Positions 45,446 to 54,181 of a stretch of 64,000 nt of DNA are shown here, one piece after another. Within the stretch, counting starts at the first letter, position 1; each line of letters starts with the position of its first letter. The notes under the pieces were generated by a model, which worked only from the letters and a program-made list of their open reading frames with translations, ran no database searches and was not told the origin of the DNA. The DNA comes from an alpha proteobacterium AAP38 (GTDB lineage Bacteria; Pseudomonadota; Alphaproteobacteria; Azospirillales; Azospirillaceae), in contig LJHR01000003.1 in assembly GCA_001296005.1 (NCBI GenBank), positions 186,001-250,000 of the forward strand, written 5' to 3'. A program made the position numbers and the translations under genes.

Positions 45446-46576
45446 ATGAATAAACCGCAGAGCGCCCACACATTGCCGTCGCATGACATGCAGGTCATGC
45501 TGGCCCAGCACACGCTGTTCGCCCGTGGTCACGCGGGAAAGCGGCTGGAAATGCGCCTGCAGAATCTGTCGGGCATCAAGCTGAACAATTTCGATCTGTC
45601 GCAATGCCTGCTGCTGGCCTGCAACCTTTCCTATACGGACCTGGAGGGATGCAGCTTTCAGGCGGCAAACCTGTCGAACAGCCTGTTCATCGGCGCCAAC
45701 CTGAAACATTGCGATTTCACGCGCGCCGACCTGCGCGGCACCCGCTTCTATAAATCCGACCTGCAACAGGCCAAGATGACCGGGTCGGACATGCGCGTCG
45801 GTTCCATCACGCTGAACAGCGGTGGGGTGGCCAAGCAGCGGGAATTCACCACCGACCTGTCCTTCTGCAACATGGAGGAGGCGACCTTGCAGGATGCCGT
45901 GCTGCACAATGTGCGGCTGCGCGGTGTCAACATGCGCAATGCCGACCTGTCGGGGGCCGACTTGTCCGGCGCTGACATGCAGGGCGTGGTACTGCTGGGC
46001 GCACAGATGCAGCGGGCCAAGTTCACGGGCGCCAACATCAAGAACGCCGTCTTCACGGTCAATGACGAGACGCGCCGCCTGTTTGCGGGCAACCCGGCGT
46101 TTGAGGAGCATCTGGCCAATTTGCGCGAAACCGACCGGATCGTCGCCGCGCATGAGGAATGGGTGAATTCCGCCGGTCGCAACGGGTCGCGTGCCGATTT
46201 CGCAGGGCTCGCGCTCCGCGGTGTGGATCTGCGCGGTCGCGAATTGTCCGCTGTGTCCTTCCGTGGCGCCGACCTGACGGGGGCCAAGCTGGCCCATGCC
46301 CGTCTGGCCGCTGCCGATTTCAACGGCGCCACGCTGGCCTATGCCGAGCTTTCCAACGCCGATCTGCGCGGTGCCGGCATGGAAAATGCCCGCCTGCTGC
46401 ACACGATTGTCGATGGCGCTGATTTTGGGGACCTGGAGTTGCGGGGCGGCGGCAAGCTGTCCATCCGGTTCGCCGGGGCATCTATCGAGTGGACGAATTT
46501 CTCGCAATGCGTGATCACATCCGAACAATTAGCGGGTGCTGTTTTACGCGAATGCCCGATGCCGGACGAACATTGA
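45446..46576 (+). CDS. Pentapeptide repeat protein 1
   Basis: 376 residues from the ATG at 45446 (a TTG at 45413 adds 11). It contains two blocks of A(D/N)LxX repeats predicted to form right-handed quadrilateral beta-helices: roughly residues 45-200 (NLKHCDFTRADLRGTRF) and 260-340 (GADLTGAKLAHARLAAADFN). Between them is a ~50-residue non-repeat insert, TRRLFAGNPAFEEHLANLRE followed by HEEWVNSAG, shared with the next gene. No signal peptide. Functions in the family range from gyrase protection to unknown; no gyrase-specific feature can be claimed here. Confidence 0.9.
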   Translation: MNKPQSAHTLPSHDMQVMLAQHTLFARGHAGKRLEMRLQNLSGIKLNNFDLSQCLLLACNLSYTDLEGCSFQAANLSNSLFIGANLKHCDFTRADLRGTRFYKSDLQQAKMTGSDMRVGSITLNSGGVAKQREFTTDLSFCNMEEATLQDAVLHNVRLRGVNMRNADLSGADLSGADMQGVVLLGAQMQRAKFTGANIKNAVFTVNDETRRLFAGNPAFEEHLANLRETDRIVAAHEEWVNSAGRNGSRADFAGLALRGVDLRGRELSAVSFRGADLTGAKLAHARLAAADFNGATLAYAELSNADLRGAGMENARLLHTIVDGADFGDLELRGGGKLSIRFAGASIEWTNFSQCVITSEQLAGAVLRECPMPDEH

Positions 46577-46701
46577 TTTTTGGTTGTTAATATTAACTTA
46601 TTAATCATTTTCTTTTGCTATTGAACGCGCCACTATCCTTTTCGTCGCGCGTCATGACAGTCGTCGTATCACCGCGTGACAATTCGAATGCACACGGTTG
46701 A
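46577..46701. promoter_or_regulatory. AT-rich gap between the two pentapeptide genes
   Basis: Strikingly AT-rich for this genome, with a perfect palindrome GTTAATATTAAC (46586-46597) and runs such as TTAATCATTTTC. Likely carries the promoter of the second pentapeptide gene and possibly a site for a nucleoid-associated silencer. Confidence 0.4.
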
Positions 46702-47862
46702 ATGTTTATGGCGGCTCAAACTCCCGATACCGGGTCCCCGCGTACGGACCTGACAACGCATCTGGCCATGCACTCCCTGTTTCTCAAGAACAAGGGCGGG
46801 CGTCGGCTGGAAATGCGTCTGGCCAATATGGAAGGGTTGCAGCTGAAGGGTTTCAACATGTCCCAGGCCACGCTGCTGGCCTGCAACATGTCCCAGACCA
46901 ATCTTGAAGGCTGCAAGTTCAGGGAAAGCGATCTGGCCAACAGCCTGTTCATCGGGTCCAATCTCAAACATTGCGACTTTACCCGTGCCAACCTGCGTGG
47001 TGCGCGCTTCTACAAGTCCGATCTGGCCCAGGCCAAGCTGGATGGCAGCGACATGCGCATGGGCAACCTTACCCTGCACCGCAAGGGCGAGGATGTGGTC
47101 AGCCGGGAATTCGTGACCGACCTGTCCTTCTGCAATCTGGAAGAGGCATCGCTGGAGGATGCGGTGGTGCGCAAGGTGCGCCTGCGCGGCGTCAATATGC
47201 GCAATGCCAACCTGGCCAACGCCGATTTCAGCGAAAGCGACCTGCAGGGCGTGGTCCTGTTGGGGGCGAAGATGCAGGGGGCGAACTTCCTGCATGCCGA
47301 TATCAAGGACGCCACATTTACCGTCGATGACACGACCCGCCGCCTGTTCCACGGCCTGCCGGCCTTTACCGAGCATTTGCAGAACCTGGCGGAGATCGAC
47401 CGCATCGTCGCCCAGCATGAAGAATGGGTGGAAAGCGGCGGCAAGGTCGGGGTGCGGGCCGATTTCACGGGCCGCAAGATGAAGGGCGTGGACCTGCGCG
47501 GGCGGGAACTGTCGGCCATGTCCTTCCGGGGGGCCGACCTGTCGGGTGCACAGCTGAGCCACGCCAAGCTGGCCGCCAGCGACTTCAACGGCGCCAACCT
47601 CGCCTATGCCGACCTGTCGGGTACCGACCTGCGCGGGGCCGGATTTGAGGGGGCGACCCTGCGCAACACCGTGCTGGAGGCCGCCAATATGGAGGATCTG
47701 CAATTGCGGGGCGGCGGTGCGCTGCCCGTGCGATTGCGCGATGCCGCCCTTGAATGGGTGGATTTCACCAGCGTTATGATACCAGTGGACAGGCTGAAGG
47801 GCCTGAAGCTGCGGGATTGCACCCTGCCGGAAGCCATGGGCGAGGCGGCGGCCACGCCCTGA
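46702..47862 (+). CDS. Pentapeptide repeat protein 2
   Basis: 386 residues, a clear paralogue of the gene just upstream with the same architecture: conserved N-terminal region (LEMRLANMEGLQLKGFNMSQ), first pentapeptide block, the shared insert with TRRLFHGLPAFTEHLQNLAE and HEEWVESGG, second block (GADLSGAQLSHAKLAASDFN) and a C-terminal cap. Both lack secretion signals. The start is ATG 46702, with 46708 also possible. The pair arose by tandem duplication and has kept the insert, which suggests that the insert matters. Function unknown. Confidence 0.9.
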   Translation: MFMAAQTPDTGSPRTDLTTHLAMHSLFLKNKGGRRLEMRLANMEGLQLKGFNMSQATLLACNMSQTNLEGCKFRESDLANSLFIGSNLKHCDFTRANLRGARFYKSDLAQAKLDGSDMRMGNLTLHRKGEDVVSREFVTDLSFCNLEEASLEDAVVRKVRLRGVNMRNANLANADFSESDLQGVVLLGAKMQGANFLHADIKDATFTVDDTTRRLFHGLPAFTEHLQNLAEIDRIVAQHEEWVESGGKVGVRADFTGRKMKGVDLRGRELSAMSFRGADLSGAQLSHAKLAASDFNGANLAYADLSGTDLRGAGFEGATLRNTVLEAANMEDLQLRGGGALPVRLRDAALEWVDFTSVMIPVDRLKGLKLRDCTLPEAMGEAAATP

Positions 47863-47920
47863 TCCGACAGGTACGAGGACCGGCGGGCGTGTAAGCGGGA
47901 CATCAGCCAAGGTTCCGCCC

Positions 47921-48667
47921 ATGCGCCCCATCGTCCTTTCCGCCCTGTTGCTGCTGACCGCTTGTACCTCCCACGCCGATGGACCGCCCGGCGGCGGGCC
48001 CGAGGGGCGGCGGCCCATGGGGCGACTGCCTTTGTCGCTGTCGGGCGAAATGCTGGGCCGCATGGCCCCGGACGAGGGCGCCTATGCCGATATCGTTGTG
48101 GATTGGGCACGCGGGTTGGATGCCAACCGCGATGGGTTTCTGTCGCCTGATGAGCTGAAACCCGACATTGCCCGGTTCTTCCAGGCCGTTGATACGGACA
48201 AGGATGGGGCCATCAATTCCCGTGAACTAGGCGATTACCGCATGGCCCGGATGGCGGCGCTGCGTGGCGGCGCGCCGGGCGGTGGTCAAGGCCCCGGTCC
48301 TGACGGAAATCCGCCGCCGGAAGGGCCGCCGCCAGCGGACGGTAACCGCCCGCCACCGCCGGCTGGCGCTGGTCAGCGGCCCGGTGGCGGCATGGGCATG
48401 ATGGCCGGCGGCGGTGCCGACAAGGTGATGGAGGCTGACCGCAACCTTGATTTCCGGGTGACGCGGGAAGAACTGGAACTCCTGACCTTCGACCGTCTGC
48501 GTGCCCTGGACAGCGACCGCGATGGCAAGACCAGCCTGGAGGAAATCCGCGCCGGTGCCGTGGTTGCCTATAATGAACGCCCGATGCGGGGCGGTCCCGG
48601 CGGCATGGGTGGCCGGCGTGGCGGCGGTGGTGGTGGTCCGCCCGGCGGCGGCGGCCCGCCCCGCTGA
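47921..48667 (+). CDS. EF-hand lipoprotein with Pro/Gly-rich linkers
   Basis: 248 residues. A lipoprotein signal ends at LLLLTACTS (lipobox Cys). EF-hand-type loops are DANRDGFLSPDE, DTDKDGAINSRE, a degenerate EADRNLDFRVTREE and DSDRDGKTSLEE. A Pro/Gly-rich linker separates loops 2 and 3, and the C-terminus is a Gly-rich tail (RRGGGGGGPPGGGGPPR). Probably an envelope-anchored calcium-binding protein; ligand and partners unknown. It starts about 60 bases after the second pentapeptide gene and precedes a paralogue with the same loop order. Confidence 0.83.
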   Translation: MRPIVLSALLLLTACTSHADGPPGGGPEGRRPMGRLPLSLSGEMLGRMAPDEGAYADIVVDWARGLDANRDGFLSPDELKPDIARFFQAVDTDKDGAINSRELGDYRMARMAALRGGAPGGGQGPGPDGNPPPEGPPPADGNRPPPPAGAGQRPGGGMGMMAGGGADKVMEADRNLDFRVTREELELLTFDRLRALDSDRDGKTSLEEIRAGAVVAYNERPMRGGPGGMGGRRGGGGGGPPGGGGPPR

Positions 48668-48734
48668 TCCGCCGCCATTCCGCCTTTTTCGGCTGGCAAG
48701 GATTTCGCCCACCGGCTAATCAAGGGGTGGGTTG

Positions 48735-49376
48735 ATGACGGAGTGGTGGATGCGGCGGGCGATGGCGTGGCGGATAGCGGGTGGTCTGGCCCTCGCCCTG
48801 GTTCTGGCCTCCTGCGGCGGCGGGGATAAATACCGGCCCGGCATCCGCTACAGCGCCGTCAGCCCGCTGGGCGAACCGCTCAGCGCCCCGACCCGCGATG
48901 CCGAGGCCTATCGCGCCACCATGCGCGACTGGTTTGCCCGCACCGATACTAACAAGGATGGCAACCTGTCGCTGGCGGAGTTCACCGCCGAGGCGGCGCG
49001 CGTCTTTCCGCTGTACGATCTGAACCATGATGGCTTCGTCACCTCCTACGAACTGACGCAGTATCGGGTCGGCCTGCCTACCCACACGGCCCCCGCCGAT
49101 AGTGGCCGCCGCCTGCGCCCCGGCCGCATCGACATGACCCCGGACGAGGCGGCGACGGTGCGCACCGATGGGCGTGGCCGGCCCGATTACCGCATGGGCA
49201 TCGATCCCGTGATGTCCGCCGACAGCAATGCCGATTTCCGCGTGACGCCCGATGAACTGATGGCGGAGGCCGCGCGCCGCCATGCCATCATGGACAAGAA
49301 TGGCGATGGCGTCGTCTCCCTGTCCGAATTCATGGATCAGGCGGAAGGTCCCATGCGCGCCTGGGCCGTGGACTGA
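48735..49376 (+). CDS. EF-hand lipoprotein, paralogue of the preceding gene
   Basis: 213 residues from the ATG at 48735 (TTG at 48732 is also possible). The signal peptide ends at LALALVLASCGGG, a lipobox. EF-hand loops are DTNKDGNLSLAE, DLNHDGFVTSYE, a degenerate SADSNADFRVTPDE and DKNGDGVVSLSE. The degenerate third loop with a DFRVT core is shared with the upstream paralogue, pointing to duplication of a four-loop ancestor. It lacks the Gly/Pro-rich tail. Likely faces the periplasm, tethered to a membrane. Confidence 0.85.
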   Translation: MTEWWMRRAMAWRIAGGLALALVLASCGGGDKYRPGIRYSAVSPLGEPLSAPTRDAEAYRATMRDWFARTDTNKDGNLSLAEFTAEAARVFPLYDLNHDGFVTSYELTQYRVGLPTHTAPADSGRRLRPGRIDMTPDEAATVRTDGRGRPDYRMGIDPVMSADSNADFRVTPDELMAEAARRHAIMDKNGDGVVSLSEFMDQAEGPMRAWAVD

Positions 49377-49468
49377 TCCTGCCGCGCCGTTCTACCTCTT
49401 AAGCACGCCCAAGCCTTTGGCATCGCATTTGCTTTTAAGCTCCCTATCCATTGGCATAGGGGGTTTCC

Positions 49469-49723
49469 ATGACCGACTTCGGCCTGTTTATCGTCCGCCC
49501 GCCGCAAGGTGTGGCCACTGTCGCCGCCATCCATCCGTCCCGCGCGGATGATGCCCGCGTCACCCTGAAAAAGCTGCGCAGCGGCGGCTTCATGATCAAG
49601 GCCCTTTCCAAGGCGTCCGTCCCCTCGAACGAGCCGGAAGGCGCGCGCCTGCAATTGCAGGGGCTGGTGAATGGCATGTTCGAGCAGGCGCCCTACCGCC
49701 CCGCAGTCTCCCTGGTCTGGTAG
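49469..49723 (+). CDS. Small hypothetical protein
   Basis: 84 residues starting MTDFGLFIVRPPQGVATVAA behind a GGGG ribosome site. Basic segments (ARVTLKKLRSGGFMIKALSK) and a short hydrophobic end; no signal peptide. The family is not recognised. It is convergent with the LysR gene, stops 17 bases apart, and is separated from the EF-hand gene by 92 bases. Codon use looks native, so I consider it coding, with moderate confidence. Confidence 0.6.
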   Translation: MTDFGLFIVRPPQGVATVAAIHPSRADDARVTLKKLRSGGFMIKALSKASVPSNEPEGARLQLQGLVNGMFEQAPYRPAVSLVW

Positions 49724-49739
49724 GGCGAATGGATTTGCA

Positions 49740-50642
49740 TTATGCAATTACTGCATTTTGCAAATCGCTTTGCCACCCCAGCCTTGCATGCGCGATGAAG
49801 CGGGACAGGGCAGCCGTCATCACGCTGTCGCGGCGGTGGATCAGCTGCGTCGGCGCCACGGCCCATGGGTCCGGTGCCTCGTGCAGCGACAGCGACGCGC
49901 GCAGGGGAGAGCGTTCCACGGCGGCCAGCGGCAGCAGCGAGATGCCGATGCCGGCGGCCACCCCGCCGATAATACCTTCCAAGGTGCCGAACTCCTGCAT
50001 CCGTGTCCGGCCCAGACCCATGCCCGCCAGCAGGCTTTCCAGCCGCTCGCGATAGGCGCAGCCGCGCCGGAAGCACAGGGCGGACAGGCTGGCCCGCGTC
50101 TGTAGCGCTGCCCAGTCGGCGCCGGCTGCCGTCACCACCACCATCTGCTCCACACCCACATCGGCGGCGATCAGGTCGGGATGGTCGATGGGGCCGCTGA
50201 CCAGGGCGGCATCCAGGCGATAGGCCAACACTTCCTCCGTCAGCACCCCCGTACCGCCGGTCCGCAGGCTCAGTTCCACATCGGGAAAGGCCGCGTGATA
50301 GGCGGCCAGAACGGGCGGCAGCCGGCAAGCCGCCGTCGTCTCCATGCTGCCGATGGTCAATTGCCCGCCGGGCCGGTCGGGGTTCAGCAGGTCCCACAGG
50401 CTGTCGCGGGCCGCCCGCAGCGCCGCCGCCACCTGTCTTGCATGTGGCAACAACCGCTCCGCGGCCCGTGTCGGCACTACGCCCCGCCCATTGCGATGGA
50501 ACAGCGGCACGCCCAGGTCGGCCTCCAGCGACCGGATGCGCGCCGTCACGTTCGACTGCACACAGTTCAACCGCCGCGCCGCCGCCGTGACGCCCCCTTC
50601 CTCCACCACGGCCAGGAAGAAGGAAAGATCGGTGCTGTCCAT
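49740..50642 (-). CDS. LysR-type transcriptional regulator
   Basis: 300 residues from the ATG at 50642 (50654 ATG and 50657 TTG are alternatives). The N-terminal winged helix-turn-helix is LSFFLAVVEEGGVTAAARRL followed by NCVQSNVTARIRSLEADLG. The C-terminal effector domain follows, with LTIGSMETTAACRLPPVLAA. It is divergent from an MFS exporter and GST, the usual arrangement for a LysR regulator controlling the neighbouring unit. Effector unknown. Confidence 0.93.
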   Translation of the reverse strand: MDSTDLSFFLAVVEEGGVTAAARRLNCVQSNVTARIRSLEADLGVPLFHRNGRGVVPTRAAERLLPHARQVAAALRAARDSLWDLLNPDRPGGQLTIGSMETTAACRLPPVLAAYHAAFPDVELSLRTGGTGVLTEEVLAYRLDAALVSGPIDHPDLIAADVGVEQMVVVTAAGADWAALQTRASLSALCFRRGCAYRERLESLLAGMGLGRTRMQEFGTLEGIIGGVAAGIGISLLPLAAVERSPLRASLSLHEAPDPWAVAPTQLIHRRDSVMTAALSRFIAHARLGWQSDLQNAVIA

Positions 50643-50745
50643 CGTCGCATCCATCAATCAGATCGATTTCTTTTATCCTGACAATTCATTTTTCATGATG
50701 TCAATGGCATGTCATCGTCAGCATCCTTGATGGATTGCGGGGTGA

Positions 50746-51906
50746 ATGATGGCCTCTGTCTGGCGGCTGGCCGTTGCGGGCCTGGCGGGAACGCTGCTGG
50801 GTGTCGGTCTGGGGCGGTTTGCATACACCCCGCTGCTGCCGGCCCTGATCGGTGATGGCTGGGTGGATGCCGCCGGCGGTGCCCTGCTGGGGGCCGCCAA
50901 TCTGACCGGCTATCTGCTGGGCGCTGTCACCGCCGCGCGGGCGGGGCGGCGGCTGGGGCCGGTGCCGGTCCTGCGCGCGGCCATGCTGCTGGTGGCGCTG
51001 TCGCTGCTGGCCTGCGCCTGGAATGGCGGGTTGCTCTGGCTGGGCGTCTGGCGGCTTCTGGCCGGCGTGGCAGGTGCCATGCTGATGATCCTGGCCGCCC
51101 CCGTCCTGATGGCGCAGGTGCCGCCGGAGAAGAAGCCGCTGGTGGCGGGTATCGTCTTTTCCGGGATCGGCATGGGTGTGATGGTCACGGGCACGGCCTT
51201 GCCCTGGCTTGCCACCTATGGGCTGACGGCGGCCTGGGCCGGGATCGGGCTGTTCTCGTTGTTCTTGACGGGGCTGGCCTGGGGGCAGTGGCCGCCCGGT
51301 GCGCGGTCACTGTCGGCGGGCACGGGGGTTGCGGGCCGGTCCTGGCCGCTCTGGCTTTTCACCCTGGCCTATGCGACCGACGGCATGGGCTTTCTGCCGC
51401 ATACCCTGTTCCTGTCCGACTTTGTGGCCCGCGGCCTGGGGCAGGGGGTGGCGATGGGCGGGGCCTATTGGTTCCTGTTCGGTATCGGGGCCTTTTGCGG
51501 GCCGCTGATCGTCTCGCGGCTGGCCCGCGCCATGGGCTTTGCGCCGGCCCTGGTGCTGGCGCTGGGCGTCAAGGCGCTGGCCGTGGCGCTGCCGCTGCTG
51601 TCATCCGCCCCCCTTCCGTTGGGCCTGTCGGCCATCCTGGTCGGGATGCTGACGCCGGGTGCCGTGGCACTGGCGTCGGGTGTCGCGGGGCAACTGGCCG
51701 GGGCGGCGGGGCATACGGCGGCCTGGGGCCGGATGACGGCGCTTTATGCCCTGTTTCAGGCGGCGGGCGGCTACGCCCTGACCGCCCTGTTCACCGCAAC
51801 GGGCAGCCATCTTCCCCTGTTCGCGGCGGGTGCCGCCCTGCTGGCCTGTGGTGCCGTGGCGGGGTTTGCCGGTCTGTCCTTGATGAAAAAGGAAGCCTTA
51901 TCATGA
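50746..51906 (+). CDS. YbfB/YjiJ family MFS transporter
   Basis: 386 residues, about twelve membrane helices. The start (GVGLGRFAYTPLLPALIGDG) carries the GLGRFAYTPLLP motif typical of the YbfB/YjiJ MFS group. Also visible are AYATDGMGFLPHTLFLSDFV and a C-terminal AGFAGLSLMKKEALS. Substrate unknown. The start is ATG 50746 or 50749. Its stop overlaps the GST start by 4 bases, so transporter and GST are coupled, and both lie opposite a LysR regulator. Confidence 0.9.
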   Translation: MMASVWRLAVAGLAGTLLGVGLGRFAYTPLLPALIGDGWVDAAGGALLGAANLTGYLLGAVTAARAGRRLGPVPVLRAAMLLVALSLLACAWNGGLLWLGVWRLLAGVAGAMLMILAAPVLMAQVPPEKKPLVAGIVFSGIGMGVMVTGTALPWLATYGLTAAWAGIGLFSLFLTGLAWGQWPPGARSLSAGTGVAGRSWPLWLFTLAYATDGMGFLPHTLFLSDFVARGLGQGVAMGGAYWFLFGIGAFCGPLIVSRLARAMGFAPALVLALGVKALAVALPLLSSAPLPLGLSAILVGMLTPGAVALASGVAGQLAGAAGHTAAWGRMTALYALFQAAGGYALTALFTATGSHLPLFAAGAALLACGAVAGFAGLSLMKKEALS

Positions 51907-52499
51907 AGCTCTATATCGCCAAGACCTCCCCCTATGCGCGCAAGGTGCTGGCCCTGATCTATGAAAAGGGCGCGTCGGTCGATGTCGTGACCTTGGACCC
52001 CTGGATCGACCCCGCCGACCTGCAATCCGCCGTGCCGTCCGGCAAGGTGCCGGCCCTGGTGACGGATGAGGGCTGGTGCCTGGGCGAAAGCTGGGCCATT
52101 GCCGATTATCTGGACGCCACCCTGCCGGGCCGCCGCCTGCTGCCCGCCGACGGTCCCGCCCGCTGGCGCGGCCTGCGCCTGTCGGCCCTGGCCCAGGGGC
52201 TGCTGGATGCAGCCTTCAGCGCGGTGATTGAGGGGCGGCGGCCCGCCGGCGAACGCTCCCCCACGTGGGTGACGCGGCAGAAGGCAGCCATCGCCCGCAC
52301 CCTGCCGGTGCTGGAGGCGGCTTTGGACGATTTGACGGCGGAAGGCTTCGGCCTGGGCGGTCTGTCGGTGGCCTGTGCGCTGGATTATCTGGATTTCCGG
52401 CATGGGGACCTGAATTGGCGGGCCGGCTGCCCCGCGCTGGCCGGCTGGTTCGCCGGGGTGATCGACCGGCCCTCCTTGCGCGCGACGGACCCGCGCTGA
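51903..52499 (+). CDS. Glutathione S-transferase family protein
   Basis: 198 residues: thioredoxin-like N-domain MKLYIAKTSPYARKVLALIY with the SPYARKV active-site turn, VPSGKVPALVTDEGW and GESWAIADYL, then an all-helical C-domain ending near AGCPALAGWFAGVIDRPSL. It resembles YibF-type GSTs. The ATG overlaps the MFS stop (ATGA), indicating translational coupling, and LysR control is likely. The MFS-GST pairing suggests detoxification of a small molecule, which is an inference from context. Confidence 0.92.
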   Translation: MKLYIAKTSPYARKVLALIYEKGASVDVVTLDPWIDPADLQSAVPSGKVPALVTDEGWCLGESWAIADYLDATLPGRRLLPADGPARWRGLRLSALAQGLLDAAFSAVIEGRRPAGERSPTWVTRQKAAIARTLPVLEAALDDLTAEGFGLGGLSVACALDYLDFRHGDLNWRAGCPALAGWFAGVIDRPSLRATDPR

Positions 52500-52535
52500 C
52501 GCGCTATGCTGGGCAATCGTGATGGAGGATTGCCC

Positions 52536-53006
52536 ATGCGCCGCCTGCTGTCCTTGCTGCTGCTACTGTCGCTTACCCTGCCGTCCCGCGCCGCCGACCC
52601 GGTGATTGAGGATCTGGCCTGGCTGTCCGGCCAATGGCTGGGTGGGGAGGGGGAGCGGCGGATGGAGGAGCATTATATGCGCCCCGCCGCCGGCATCATC
52701 GTGGGCATGAGCCGGACGGTCAGGCCCGGCAAGCCACCATCGGTTGAATTCATCCGCATCGGCCCCGGTGCAGACGGCAAACTGGCCTATCACGCCCATC
52801 CGCAGGGGCAGGCCCCGGCCAGCTTCGCCCTGGTCGAGTCTGCCCCTGGCCTTGCAGTTTTCACGAACCCGGCCCACGACTTCCCGCAGAAGATCACCTA
52901 TCGCCGCGAGGGCGACACCCTGTCGGCAACCATCGAGGGGCCGGGCAAGGATGGGCAGGTGAAGCGCTTCGGCTGGTCCTGGCGGCTGGTCGGGGCCGCA
53001 CCTTGA
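52536..53006 (+). CDS. DUF6265-like secreted protein 1
   Basis: 156 residues from the ATG at 52536, which follows a GGAGG site. The signal peptide (RRLLSLLLLLSLTLPSRAAD) precedes a DUF6265-type beta-barrel domain: IEDLAWLSGQWLGGEGERRM, MSRTVRPGKPPSVEFIRI, then VFTNPAHDFPQKITYRREGD. No catalytic function is known for the domain. A paralogue lies directly downstream. Probably periplasmic. Confidence 0.85.
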   Translation: MRRLLSLLLLLSLTLPSRAADPVIEDLAWLSGQWLGGEGERRMEEHYMRPAAGIIVGMSRTVRPGKPPSVEFIRIGPGADGKLAYHAHPQGQAPASFALVESAPGLAVFTNPAHDFPQKITYRREGDTLSATIEGPGKDGQVKRFGWSWRLVGAAP

Positions 53007-53116
53007 AAGCTACCCCATGCGGGCTGCTGCAAAATCGTCAAAATCGCCGCCGCCAGGGGACGGGGCCGGAGGAAAGGCGTAACATATTCAAAACAAAACA
53101 GTATGGAGGAGTGCCC

Positions 53117-53614
53117 ATGTTCACCCTCTCTGCGGTCCGCGTGTCCGCCCTGCTGCTGCTGGGCTTGCTCGTGGCGCTACCCCCGTCGGCACAGGCCGGC
53201 AACGATCCCCTGAAATCACTCACCTGGCTGTCGGGCCAATGGGTGGGCCGCGAAGGACCGACCCGCACCGAGCAGCATTTCATGCAGCCCGGCGACGGTG
53301 TGATGCTGGGCATGCGCCGGTCCATGTCCCCCTCCCGCGGGGCCGATACGGAGTTCATGCGCATTGTCGCGGAACCTGACGGAACCGTGACCTATTACGG
53401 TCAGCCGCTAGGCAGCAATGAGATCATTGCCTACAAGCTGATCGAGTCCGGGGACAATATGGCGGTGTTCGCCAATACCGACATCGCCTATCCACAGCGC
53501 ATCGTCTTCAACCGCTATGGCGGCAATGTTGTGGCGGCGCTGGAAGGGCCTGACGGCAATGGCGGCGTACGCCGTTTCCGCTGGACCTGGAAGCGGGCTG
53601 GCGACGCACCCTGA
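53117..53614 (+). CDS. DUF6265-like secreted protein 2
   Basis: 165 residues from the ATG at 53117, behind GGAGGAG. The signal peptide (VSALLLLGLLVALPPSAQA) is followed by the same fold as the gene upstream: LKSLTWLSGQWVGREGPTRT, MRRSMSPSRGADTEFMRI, then VFANTDIAYPQRIVFNRYGG. The tandem paralogues have diverged considerably, suggesting an old duplication. The in-frame extension to 53003 is upstream noise. It lies just before the ECF41 promoter, but there is no evidence that it belongs to that regulon. Confidence 0.85.
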   Translation: MFTLSAVRVSALLLLGLLVALPPSAQAGNDPLKSLTWLSGQWVGREGPTRTEQHFMQPGDGVMLGMRRSMSPSRGADTEFMRIVAEPDGTVTYYGQPLGSNEIIAYKLIESGDNMAVFANTDIAYPQRIVFNRYGGNVVAALEGPDGNGGVRRFRWTWKRAGDAP

Positions 53615-53632
53615 AAATAATTCAGGGACCCA

Positions 53633-53659
53633 TGTCACACTGACCGATCCCATCCCGTC
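53633..53659 (+). promoter_or_regulatory. ECF41-type promoter
   Basis: TGTCACA (53633-53639) and CGTC (53656-53659) with a 16-base spacer, matching the reported ECF41 target promoter. It sits about 57 bases upstream of the carboxymuconolactone-decarboxylase-like gene that is coupled to an ECF41 sigma factor gene, so autoregulation is expected. Confidence 0.85.
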
Positions 53660-53716
53660 CTGTCTGTGAAGGCCCCCGGATATCCGGGGGCCATTACCGG
53701 CCTGACGGAGATGGAT

Positions 53717-54181
53717 ATGAACATGCGCCTGAATTTCTATGCCGCCGCCCCCGCCGCCGTGAAGGCAATGGTGGAGTTGAGCGCTGTTGCCTTTGAAGGC
53801 AGCGGCCTGGAACAGAGCCTGCTGGAACTGGTGAAGACCCGCGCATCGCAGATCAACCGCTGCGCCTTCTGCATCCATATGCATACGCGTGAGGCCCGCG
53901 CCCTGGGCGAGACGGAGGAACGGCTTTATCTGCTGGACGCGTGGCGCGAATCCTCGCTCTATACGGCGCGGGAGCGGGCGGCGCTTGCCTGGACCGAAGC
54001 CTTGACGGAGGTGGCCCGCACCGGCGCCGCGGATGAGGATTACGCTCTGCTCCAGGCGCATTTGACGCCGGAGGAGCAGGTAAAGCTGACCTTGGCCATC
54101 ACCACTATCAATGCCTGGAACCGCTTTGCCATCGGCTTCCGGTCGCAGCACCCCAAGGGCCCGGCCCGTGCCGCCGCCTGA
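53717..54181 (+). CDS. Carboxymuconolactone decarboxylase / AhpD-like protein
   Basis: 154 residues from the ATG at 53717 (53711 also possible). The AhpD-type active site is INRCAFCIHMHTREARALGE, with CxxC plus the proton-relay His, and the C-terminus has TINAWNRFAIGFR. Such proteins are alkylhydroperoxidase-like and are one of the standard targets of ECF41 sigma factors. It is preceded by an ECF41 promoter and its end overlaps the sigma gene start by 14 bases, so the two form one operon. Substrate unknown. Confidence 0.93.
   Translation: MNMRLNFYAAAPAAVKAMVELSAVAFEGSGLEQSLLELVKTRASQINRCAFCIHMHTREARALGETEERLYLLDAWRESSLYTARERAALAWTEALTEVARTGAADEDYALLQAHLTPEEQVKLTLAITTINAWNRFAIGFRSQHPKGPARAAA

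Noticed and set aside
48340-48667. GC-rich Pro/Gly runs as a repeat array
   Set aside because: They are codon repeats of the EF-hand lipoprotein linker and tail; spacing is irregular and there is no CRISPR-like structure.
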